Positions 15,587 to 23,800 of a DNA stretch of 64,000 bases are shown one piece after another. Under the pieces are notes generated by a model. That model ran no database searches. It was not told the DNA's origin and saw nothing but the letters and a program-made list of their open reading frames with translations. This DNA comes from Halobacteriovorax sp. JY17 (GTDB taxonomy: Bacteria; Bdellovibrionota; Bacteriovoracia; Bacteriovoracales; Bacteriovoracaceae): NCBI RefSeq assembly GCF_002753895.1, contig NZ_NJER01000002.1, forward strand, positions 434,001 to 498,000, read 5' to 3'. The translations under genes were made by a program, and so were the position numbers. The stretch's first letter is position 1. Every line of letters starts with the position of its first letter.

Positions 15587-15880
15587 ATGATAGTTAGTTT
15601 TCAGGGAAAAATAGCAAATGATATATGGACTACTAATCGTTCGAAGTCTTTACCAAAGGACTTCTGGGTAAGAGCTAAGGCAATATTAACGATTATGCAT
15701 TCAACTAGTACAATTGAAGATTTAAAAATAAAAGGACAACCTCCAAATATCCGTCTACACAAATTACAAGGTGATAGGAGTGAGTTTTGGAGTGTCACTA
15801 TAAAATTGCCTTGGTGTATCACGTTCAAATTTAAAAATGGAGAGTTCTCGGAGGTAAGAATTGAAAACTATCACAAGTGA
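15587..15880 (+). CDS. higB: HigB-type toxin (RelE/ParE superfamily)
   Basis: The 97-residue protein has the HigB order: an N-terminal FxGKIANDIW-like start, KAILTIMHSTSTIEDLK, then PPNIRLHKLQGDRSEFWSV. It ends with ITFKFKNGEFSEVRIENYH. This C-terminal strand ending in xxYH is characteristic of HigB/GraT mRNA interferases, which cut mRNA on the ribosome. It precedes and overlaps the higA frame, the usual gene order for this family. GGGG about 8 bases upstream of the ATG may serve as ribosome binding site. Confidence 0.88.
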   Translation: MIVSFQGKIANDIWTTNRSKSLPKDFWVRAKAILTIMHSTSTIEDLKIKGQPPNIRLHKLQGDRSEFWSVTIKLPWCITFKFKNGEFSEVRIENYHK

Positions 15881-15888
15881 GGTTATTT

Positions 15889-16149
15889 ATGATTTCTAAT
15901 CCATTGCCAATGCATCCAGGAGAAGTTCTTTCATCTGTGTATATGGTTGAGTTGGGCCTAAACCAAACATCACTTGCTGAGTTGTGTGGATGCGCTCCTC
16001 GTAAGATAAATGAAATTGTTAATAAAAAAAGAAGCATTTCACCGGCCTTTGCTATTATTCTTGAAAAAAAGCTCGGAACAAGTGCTGAGATGTGGGTTCG
16101 TATGCAAGCAGACTACGACCTATGGGATGCAAGGCAGAAGGTCGCTTAG
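15889..16149 (+). CDS. higA: HigA-type antitoxin (XRE family)
   Basis: The ATG at 15889 has GAGG 6 bases upstream and gives 86 residues; a GTG at 15877 overlapping the higB stop is also possible. The protein starts MISNPLPMHPGEVL, then GLNQTSLAELCGCAPRKINE, the HTH, and AEMWVRMQADYDLW. These are the defining HPGE, LGV/LNQT and WxxxQxxYDLW segments of HigA/VapI antitoxins. It neutralises HigB and should bind the inverted repeat over the promoter. Confidence 0.92.
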   Translation: MISNPLPMHPGEVLSSVYMVELGLNQTSLAELCGCAPRKINEIVNKKRSISPAFAIILEKKLGTSAEMWVRMQADYDLWDARQKVA

Positions 16150-16163
16150 TTTTTTGAAACTCT

Positions 16164-16192
16164 TAAAATAACAAAGCCCCTAAAAAGGGGCC
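16164..16192 (-). terminator. Intrinsic terminator after rpoD
   Basis: GCCCCT-AAAA-AGGGGC at 16176-16191 forms a GC-rich hairpin. On the minus strand it is followed by TTTGTTATTTT. It lies 28 bp past the rpoD stop and between convergent transcripts, so it may also stop higBA. Confidence 0.75.
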
Positions 16193-16219
16193 CTGATATT
16201 AAATAATTTGATAAGTCTT

Positions 16220-17968
16220 CTATTCTTTGTCTACGTATGACTTAAGCATCTTAGCTCTAGACGGGTGTCTAAGTTTTCTAAGGGCCTTAGCCTCGATCTG
16301 ACGAATACGCTCTCTTGTAACGAAGAAATCTTGACCAACTTCTTCAAGAGTGTGATCTGACTTTTCACCGATACCAAAACGCATTCTAAGAACTTTCTCT
16401 TCTCTTGGTGTAAGAGTTGAAAGAACAGAACGAGTTTGTTCAGAAAGAGTCACACTCATAACAGCGTCAGCTGGAGAGATGATCTTCTTATCTTCGATGA
16501 AGTCACCAAGTGAGCTATCTTCTTCTTCACCAATTGGTGTTTCAAGAGAGATTGGCTCTTTGGAAATCTTTTGAACTTTCTTAACTTTATCAACTGGAAG
16601 TTCCATTCTCTCAGCAATTTCTTCTGGAGTAGGCTCACGTCCAAGCTCTTGAATCAGTTGTCTAGAAGTTCTAACCATCTTGTTGATTGTCTCAATCATG
16701 TGAACTGGGATACGAATAGTTCTTGCTTGGTCAGCAATCGCTCTTGTAATCGCCTGACGAATCCACCAAGTGGCATAAGTCGAGAATTTATAACCACGAC
16801 GATACTCGAATTTATCAACGGCCTTCATTAGACCGATATTTCCTTCTTGAATAAGATCAAGGAATTGTAATCCTCTGTTTGTATATTTCTTAGCGATAGA
16901 AACAACGAGTCTTAGGTTGGCCTCAACAAGTTGAGACTTGGCAACGTCGGCCTTTGTTTCACCCTTAAGAATGATGTTATAAACGTCTTCGATATCAGTG
17001 AATTCCATTCCTGCATCTAGACTTAGTCTACGAAGTTTTCTGATAACGTCTTCTTGATTTCTAATTAACTGCTCAATCTTAGCGTCAGTAGTGTAGAGAT
17101 CTTTTGCAAGACGTCTCTTGAAAGCATCGTCTTCAAGAACTTTTTCGTAGAGAACTTTGTAATCGTCAGCACCTTCAACTTCTAGGAATTTAAAAATACG
17201 ATCTTGTTGTTCGTATAATTCCTTAAATTGTAGGAAGTATTTCTTTACTGGTTCAACAAAGCTATTGATAATTTTTCTGTTGAAAGTAAGGTCAGCAAGA
17301 CGAAGAGCAAGCCCATCCATCTTCTTCTTTTCTTCCTGAGTGTATTCTTTAATTGTACCGTCTTCATTTTCAACTCTATTTAATAGAGAGTCTAGTCCGT
17401 TACAAACAGAGTAAATCTCTTCACGAACTTTTGCGATATCAGCGTTAGATGATTCGTCATCAAGACCACGAACTAATTCTTTGACGAACTCATTTTGATT
17501 CTCTTGAGTTTCGACTCTTTCTTTTAGTTTGATGATCTCTTTAATTGCGTGAGTTGACTTTACTGCTGAAAGAATAATTTCTCTTTCACCTTCTTCGATT
17601 TCTTTTGCAATAACAACCTCTCCTTCACGTGTAAGGAGGGCTACAGATCCCATTCTCTTAAGATATAACTTAACTGGATCTGTTGAAGCAGACTTGAGCT
17701 CAGCTCTTTCTTCTTTTGAAAGTGTCTCTTCGATAATTTCTGTACCGTCTAAGCGGATACCTTCATCTTCTTCCTCAGAGGTTTCATCCTGAATATCAAT
17801 ACGCATTTCTTGAATTTTAAGCATAATTTCGTCGATGGCCTCTGGCTCGACAATGCTTGCTGGAATTGCGTCATTAATTTCTTCAGCTGTTAGGTAAGAC
17901 TGGTCTTTCCCTTTGATGAGTAACTTTGAGAAATCTTTTGAATTAATAAATACGGTAACAATCGACAT
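16220..17968 (-). CDS. rpoD: RNA polymerase housekeeping sigma factor RpoD
   Basis: The 582-residue protein carries sigma70 region 1.2/2 motifs ([55 protein letters not shown]), region 3, and region 4 with the helix-turn-helix [19 protein letters not shown] 200-residue non-conserved insert lies between regions 1.2 and 2.1, as in proteobacterial RpoD. Region 1.1 is represented by [20 protein letters not shown]. The ATG follows the dnaG stop with no gap (TAA then ATG), so translation is coupled. Confidence 0.97.
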   Translation of the reverse strand: MSIVTVFINSKDFSKLLIKGKDQSYLTAEEINDAIPASIVEPEAIDEIMLKIQEMRIDIQDETSEEEDEGIRLDGTEIIEETLSKEERAELKSASTDPVKLYLKRMGSVALLTREGEVVIAKEIEEGEREIILSAVKSTHAIKEIIKLKERVETQENQNEFVKELVRGLDDESSNADIAKVREEIYSVCNGLDSLLNRVENEDGTIKEYTQEEKKKMDGLALRLADLTFNRKIINSFVEPVKKYFLQFKELYEQQDRIFKFLEVEGADDYKVLYEKVLEDDAFKRRLAKDLYTTDAKIEQLIRNQEDVIRKLRRLSLDAGMEFTDIEDVYNIILKGETKADVAKSQLVEANLRLVVSIAKKYTNRGLQFLDLIQEGNIGLMKAVDKFEYRRGYKFSTYATWWIRQAITRAIADQARTIRIPVHMIETINKMVRTSRQLIQELGREPTPEEIAERMELPVDKVKKVQKISKEPISLETPIGEEEDSSLGDFIEDKKIISPADAVMSVTLSEQTRSVLSTLTPREEKVLRMRFGIGEKSDHTLEEVGQDFFVTRERIRQIEAKALRKLRHPSRAKMLKSYVDKE

Positions 17969-19891
17969 TTATTTTCCCCCGGGGGTTTTATGTTTTAAAG
18001 CTTTCACTTTAATAATTTCTTTTTCTATAATTAGCAGCTCATTCATAAGCTCATTAATTTCTTCATTCGTCGTACAAGACTTCTTTCTCATTTTAACTTC
18101 ATCTTTTTTCAAAGTGAGTTTCGTGATTTCAAGTTTCTTTCTAATATCAAAAATTATTTTAGAAACAGCTTTATCATCATGAGAAATTGCACGATAATTT
18201 TTTAATGCCGTTGCAATCACTTCTTTTAATGCACTAGAGAAAGTTCCATTCTTAGTGAAATTAGAAACGATGGGAACAAATTCACTCTCGTCAATTTCAT
18301 AAAATAATTCTTTAAGTCTAGTAATGTATTTTTGTACCTCATTTGAGGACACATAATCAAGTAATTCCCCGATTTTATCGCTAGTTAGGCACTCTGGGTG
18401 CTTGATTAGTTCAGAGAGAAAAGTGGTCTCAATTTTGCTTAAAGCAGGTGCTTCAATTGTTTCGAGTTCACCTGTTAGGTATTGCATCTCTTCAAAAGAA
18501 ATTTCTTCGTGAAAAGATTCAGTGATAAGCCCTTCTGGTTCGTCCATTGGGGGCGGGGCGAAGTTGGTAGGCGCTTGATTTCCAGAGAGAAATTCTTTGT
18601 AGTTACTAATAATTTGAGTAGCTTCAGACTTCAGGCCAATAGTTCTTGCTGCTTGTGCGGCGCGCTCTGTTGCCGCAAGACTGGCCTTCAAAGGTGAGAG
18701 GATAGAGAAGACTTGGTTTAAAATTGCTAACTGAGCATCGAGAAGCTCAGGAACTCTATCTGGAATGACTCTTTCAATTTGAACATCAATGAAGGCCTTG
18801 GCCTGATCGATTCTCTTTTGCAGTTCAACAGATCCTTCAGCATTTAAGAAGTCATCTGGGTCTTTATGAGGGGCGAGGTCGACAAACTTAGCAGTAATGC
18901 CTACATCGAGGCATTGCTTATTAATTCTCTCGGCCGCATTCCAACCTGCATTGTCGTTATCGAGAGCTAGATAAATATTCTTTGTGAGCGCCTTCAGTTT
19001 AACAAGCGAGCTATCACCCATGGCAATTCCTTGAATCCCCACTGAGTTTGTAAATCCTTTGTTAAATAGCGCGATTTGGTCCATATTTCCTTCAACTAAG
19101 ACGACAGCATCCTTGCTTCTGATACTACTCTTTGCAAGGTGTAGTCCATAAAGGATGTGCTTCTTCTTAAAGATGAAAGACTCTAGGGAATTCATGTACT
19201 TAGCTTTCTGATAATCAAAAACTGCACGACTAGTGTAACCGACAACTTGGCCGTATTGGTCCCAGATAGGGAAGATAATTCGGTCTCTAAAAGTGTCATA
19301 GTGGGACTTAGAGTCATTCTTGTCGACTCTGATAAGGCCTAGCTCTTTAGCGATAGTGAGAGCGAAGTCGCGCTCTTTTTGGTCTGGAATAGAAGAGAGA
19401 TAGCTTGTGAGCTTACTATCTTTTGGGGCGTAGCCAAGGTTATAGGTTTTGGCGATATCGGTAGAGAGACCACGGTTTTTAATAAATTTCTGATACTCTT
19501 CGAAGCGTCCTGACTCGGCAATTCTCTGGTAGAGTTGGCTACTCTTTGTCAGAATTTTTTCGGCCATTAGAACTTTTGGTGGTTTTGCTTTTTGTTGATT
19601 GTAATCATCAAAATTAATTCCGTGATTCGTACAAATTTCTTTAAGGGCCTCAATAAAATCTAAGTTCTTATAGTTGATAACGAAGTCGATAGCATTGCCA
19701 CCAGCTTCACAAGCAAAGCATTTATAACGACCACGGGAATCGGTCACATTCATTGAGGGTTTGTGGTCATTGTGAAAAGGACAAACAGAAAGTGCGGTAG
19801 TACCTTTTTTAGTTACAGTTATATAGTCTCCGACGATTGCGGAGATGGGAATTTCTGTAACAATTCTTTCTTTAAGGTCCTTAAGGGACAT
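17969..19891 (-). CDS. dnaG: DNA primase DnaG
   Basis: The 640-residue protein makes RNA primers for replication. The CHC2 zinc finger is at residues 38-64 (CPFHNDHKPSM, CFACEAGGN). The TOPRIM core has VLVEGNMDQIAL and YLALDNDNAGWNAAERI, with the metal-binding Glu and Asp residues intact. The C-terminal 180 residues form the helicase-interacting region. It is 6 bp downstream of trmB and directly abuts rpoD, forming a trmB-dnaG-rpoD operon. The usual rpsU gene of this operon is not in the window. Confidence 0.97.
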   Translation of the reverse strand: MSLKDLKERIVTEIPISAIVGDYITVTKKGTTALSVCPFHNDHKPSMNVTDSRGRYKCFACEAGGNAIDFVINYKNLDFIEALKEICTNHGINFDDYNQQKAKPPKVLMAEKILTKSSQLYQRIAESGRFEEYQKFIKNRGLSTDIAKTYNLGYAPKDSKLTSYLSSIPDQKERDFALTIAKELGLIRVDKNDSKSHYDTFRDRIIFPIWDQYGQVVGYTSRAVFDYQKAKYMNSLESFIFKKKHILYGLHLAKSSIRSKDAVVLVEGNMDQIALFNKGFTNSVGIQGIAMGDSSLVKLKALTKNIYLALDNDNAGWNAAERINKQCLDVGITAKFVDLAPHKDPDDFLNAEGSVELQKRIDQAKAFIDVQIERVIPDRVPELLDAQLAILNQVFSILSPLKASLAATERAAQAARTIGLKSEATQIISNYKEFLSGNQAPTNFAPPPMDEPEGLITESFHEEISFEEMQYLTGELETIEAPALSKIETTFLSELIKHPECLTSDKIGELLDYVSSNEVQKYITRLKELFYEIDESEFVPIVSNFTKNGTFSSALKEVIATALKNYRAISHDDKAVSKIIFDIRKKLEITKLTLKKDEVKMRKKSCTTNEEINELMNELLIIEKEIIKVKALKHKTPGGK

Positions 19892-19897
19892 GGGCCT

Positions 19898-20638
19898 CTA
19901 GTCCTTTTTCTTAGATACTAATTCAAATGCTTTAATTTTAATTCCTTTCTTAAGAAAGATATTTTCAAATTTAGTAGTAAAGCTCGCCAAGAAGTGTTCA
20001 GGTATTTCTTCGCGTAGATTATCAGTAGACATGACAACTTCAAATTGTTCATTGGCATTCATGACTTCTTTCATAAATTCAGCGTAACCATCGTGATCAG
20101 TCTTGATTAAAATTCTACCACCAGGTTTTAGAACTTTATAGGCTTGATTGAGAAATGGCTCTTGAAAGAGTCTCTTCTTTTGATGTCTAGTCTTAGGCCA
20201 TGGGTCAGGAAAGAAATAGAAGATTTGATCAAGTTCATTCTCTTCAAAGAGAAAGTGAATCCTCTCGCCCTTGCCTCTTAGGTATTTAAAATTCTTTGTC
20301 GGGTGAGCGGCCAGTTTTCTTGCGAGAGAAAAACTTCTCTTAAATCTATAATCAAGACCAATGAAATTTACATCAGGATTCTTTTCAGAAAATTCCATCA
20401 TGAAATGACCAAAGCCAGTTCCAATTTCTAAATAAAGAGGAGCTTCTCTTTTGAAAGCTTCTTTATTCCACTTTCCTTTCATCAATTCAGCTTCATGGTC
20501 TCTGTAAACAAAGTCCTTAAACTCATCGAGCTTGTCGCTGTATGGATTTTTAGTAGTGTATTTGAACTCATCACTATAAGTGAGATCGACCATATATTCC
20601 CCAAAATGTCTGAATTTTCCAGTGTTTCTAACTAGCAC
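19898..20638 (-). CDS. trmB: tRNA (guanine-N7-)-methyltransferase TrmB
   Basis: The protein makes m7G46 in tRNA. It has the SAM-binding LYLEIGTGFGHFMMEFS, then NFIGLDYR, and the diagnostic FPDPWPKTRHQKKRLFQ, followed by GGRILIKTDHDGYAEFM. A GTG at 20638 gives 246 residues. An ATG at 20593 with GGGGAA just upstream would remove 15 residues, and I cannot decide between them. It heads the dnaG-rpoD operon; about 230 bp of non-coding sequence upstream should contain the promoter. Confidence 0.95.
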   Translation of the reverse strand: MLVRNTGKFRHFGEYMVDLTYSDEFKYTTKNPYSDKLDEFKDFVYRDHEAELMKGKWNKEAFKREAPLYLEIGTGFGHFMMEFSEKNPDVNFIGLDYRFKRSFSLARKLAAHPTKNFKYLRGKGERIHFLFEENELDQIFYFFPDPWPKTRHQKKRLFQEPFLNQAYKVLKPGGRILIKTDHDGYAEFMKEVMNANEQFEVVMSTDNLREEIPEHFLASFTTKFENIFLKKGIKIKAFELVSKKKD

Positions 20639-20771
20639 GCAAGGGGTCGAAGATCAAGATGAACTCCTTGAATAAAGTAATGTAATTAATACAGCCCTAG
20701 GGTCTTCGTGGGATTCTCTATTTACGAAATATTAGCCTGTTAAGGGAGAAGTTCAAGAAAACTATTACGTC

Positions 20772-20797
20772 ACGGTGGGTTGATTTTGTCCCACCGT
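20772..20797. promoter_or_regulatory. Perfect hairpin/inverted repeat upstream of the RHS gene
   Basis: The arms ACGGTGGG and CCCACCGT have a 10-base loop. No T-tract follows in either direction, so a protein-binding site or mRNA leader structure is more likely than a terminator. A weak promoter (TTGATT 20780, TGTATT 20803, 17 bp) overlaps the right arm. Confidence 0.5.
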
Positions 20798-20865
20798 CAA
20801 ATTGTATTGAGAGGATTATGCTTTCCATTTAAAAGAAGGAAAATTTAAATTAAACAGGGCGTTAG

Positions 20866-23800
20866 ATGAAGATTTCATATGTGTTTACTTTATTACTATT
20901 GCTTTCAGTCTCCAGTCATGGGTTTGAAAGAGAGGTTAGAGTACCCGGGGGAGGTGGGAGTTCTACAGTCACGCCGACAGTTTCAATACCTAAGTTTGAA
21001 GTCAATACATTACAGAGCATGAATAAGGCAGAGTCTACTTCAAAAGAGGTTGAACAGCTATCTAAGTCAAATATTAAAAAACTTGCGTTTGATCCACTTC
21101 TTAGAGTGGTAGGAAATAAAGGAGGTTTCACGACCTCATTTAAAATGGACCTTCCACCATTCTTTCTATCTTTAAAAGAAATAGAGTTTTCTTACTTTAC
21201 TCAATATAGAGACTTTTCATTTCTTGGAAATGGCTGGAGATGGAATATTCCAAAGATGTCCAATAGAGAGTCAGTGAATTATCTACCTCATACAGCGGAA
21301 GGGATACTTGGAGATGGGGATCTTAAAGAAGTTGATTTCTCTAAAGATGATATTAGAGATCATGTTGAAAGTATTCTAAGAGATGAAAATCAAAACTTCG
21401 AAAACTTAGACTTTAATATTTTTCAAATAAATTACAGTAGCAATGAGAATTACTTTATTAGACTTAATAATCACTACCTTGGTTGGATCGTTCTAATTCC
21501 AAATGGAGAGAGGTGGATTTTCAACAAAAACGGAGACCCTATAAAAGTCTTTGATAAGTATGGTCATAGCATCACAATGAAATGGAATGGGAAATATTTA
21601 TCGAAGATTTCTTACTCAAATAATACGCAGGTTCACTTTGAATATACCAGTGGAAATTTAACTCTGATTAAGCAGGAGAACTCTAGTGAAGAGAGATCTT
21701 TTGAAATTCGATATGATGAAAACCGTTTAAAGTATGCCTCCTATATCGGTGGCGTAATGCCAAAATTTCAAGGTGAGTACCGAGACCTTTATCAAGAGAT
21801 TGAAGTTAGCGATAAAGTCCTTGAAGTAAATGACTACAAATCAGCTAGAGGTGTTAAAGCTTCGGAAGGTTTTGAGGATTTTATAAAATTTGAGTTTGAA
21901 AAATATGAAAATTCAATAAACTCTATAATCAATGGACAAAGGTATTATAATAATTGGCATGGTGGGTACTACGAGCACTTTGTAAATGATGAGCACAGAC
22001 CACCACATATAAATAGCAAGCTTGATTCTGTTCCTTTCACTGTTTCTAATCAAGTTATTCCTGCAGAATTTAAGCCTTACACCATAAAAGTGACAATGTC
22101 AGATACGTGGGATGAAAAGAAAAAACTTCACGTCATACAAAATCATTTCAATGTCATAAATAAAAGGGCGCTTTTCTTGGTTGATATGAATAATGATGGG
22201 GAAAAGGATCTTGTCTCTTGTCCTGTGAAAGAGATCTCAGGAAACTTTGCTAAAAACATTCTCAAGTCTTTAAAAAGGGAGTCTTTACAAAACAGTCTAG
22301 GGAAGGGCCTCGTTGGATACTCATCATGGAGGGGACAAGGATTCAAATTATTGAGTAAAGAAAGAGGAGAGTTTAGCTGTAATGAAAATACTTTCTTTTT
22401 AGATTGGAATAGAGATGGGCGAATTGATGTACTTAATTTATCTGAACTATATTTGAACCAAAGAGATGGTTTTAAAAAGGAAGTTGTTGAGTTAAGTGAG
22501 TTAAGAAAGAGATTTGTTTCTTTTGTGAACGATAATTCTAAGAAAGAGGACTTAGTCATTAGAGATTTAGATAGAGATGGAATCTTTGAAATTTATGATG
22601 CTGAGAAAATGAAGAATAAGTCAGTGCAGTTAAAACAGAATATTGGTCTGCTTTCATCTCTCTACAGTCCATTTGGTGGGAGAGTCGATATTAAATATCA
22701 AATTTATCAAAAGAATTCTCTTCTTCCTGTCGAATTTAAATATATTGGTGATGAAAGAGTTGAGACGGAGAGCGTTTATTATCGTTCACCAAAAGAGGAT
22801 AGTGCTTTTGAAGAAATTGTTCATGTGAGAAGAAATGGCAAGGAAACAATCTCCGTGAATAGAAAGATTTACTGTGATGTTACAAATAGTGGAGAAATAG
22901 AGTCGATAAAAACACGAAACACGCTTTGCCTTTCAATAAATTATGATTCAATTACTTCATATAATTACTTTAAAGATAGAGAGAGTGATTATAAAGAAGA
23001 GCAAGATGAATTTTACAATGACATAAATTTTTCGAGACAACTTGTAAGACCAGCTAACTTTGATGTTAGACCAAATATTAATATTCCCTTTATAAATCCA
23101 GGACGGCCATTTAATCTAAGTACTATAGATAGAGGATTTTCCTCCGGAAGAAGAAAGGGAAAGGGGAGAGATGATATAGGACTATCAAACTATGATCCAA
23201 GTAAAGTTGAATTGAAATCAGAGCGTTTGGAATTGACTATTGGTAACGGCGTTACTCCACATGGTGTAAGCTTTAATAAGATGTATAAGTCTATTGATGG
23301 ACGAAAAGTCTTAGTGAGAAATAATAAGAGCAAGTTCTATGAAGAATATATATCTGGGAAAAAGAATATATTTTTAAAGAGCTCAACTTTACTTTCTTAT
23401 AAAAAGGGAGTCATCGTTAAAACTACTTCAAGTAAAAAGGGGCATAGAAAAGATCTTGTTTTTAATGTGAATTATGACCATTTTGAAAAAGGGATCGACA
23501 AGGTTGTAAATAATTCTCTGTACAAGTCTGGAGCGACTCAAAGACTCTCTGTGAAAAAGTATGAGTATGAAATTGATCTCTTAAGGCCCGTTGGTATAAG
23601 AACATTTTTAAATAATGAAGCTATAACTCCTATCAATATTGAAAGTATTAATTATGACAAAGAGGGACGAGTTGTAAGAAAGGGTGTGTTTAATAATGTT
23701 CTTTCTGAATACTCTTACAGAGATCAGTCTCCACTTCTAATTTCTAAGATTGAAAATGGAAAGACTTTAAAATACTCATATGGACAAGTCACAGGTTTCT

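Noticed and set aside
20639-20865. c-di-GMP (GEMM) riboswitch upstream of the RHS gene
   Set aside because: The leader has a hairpin but none of the conserved GEMM core bases.
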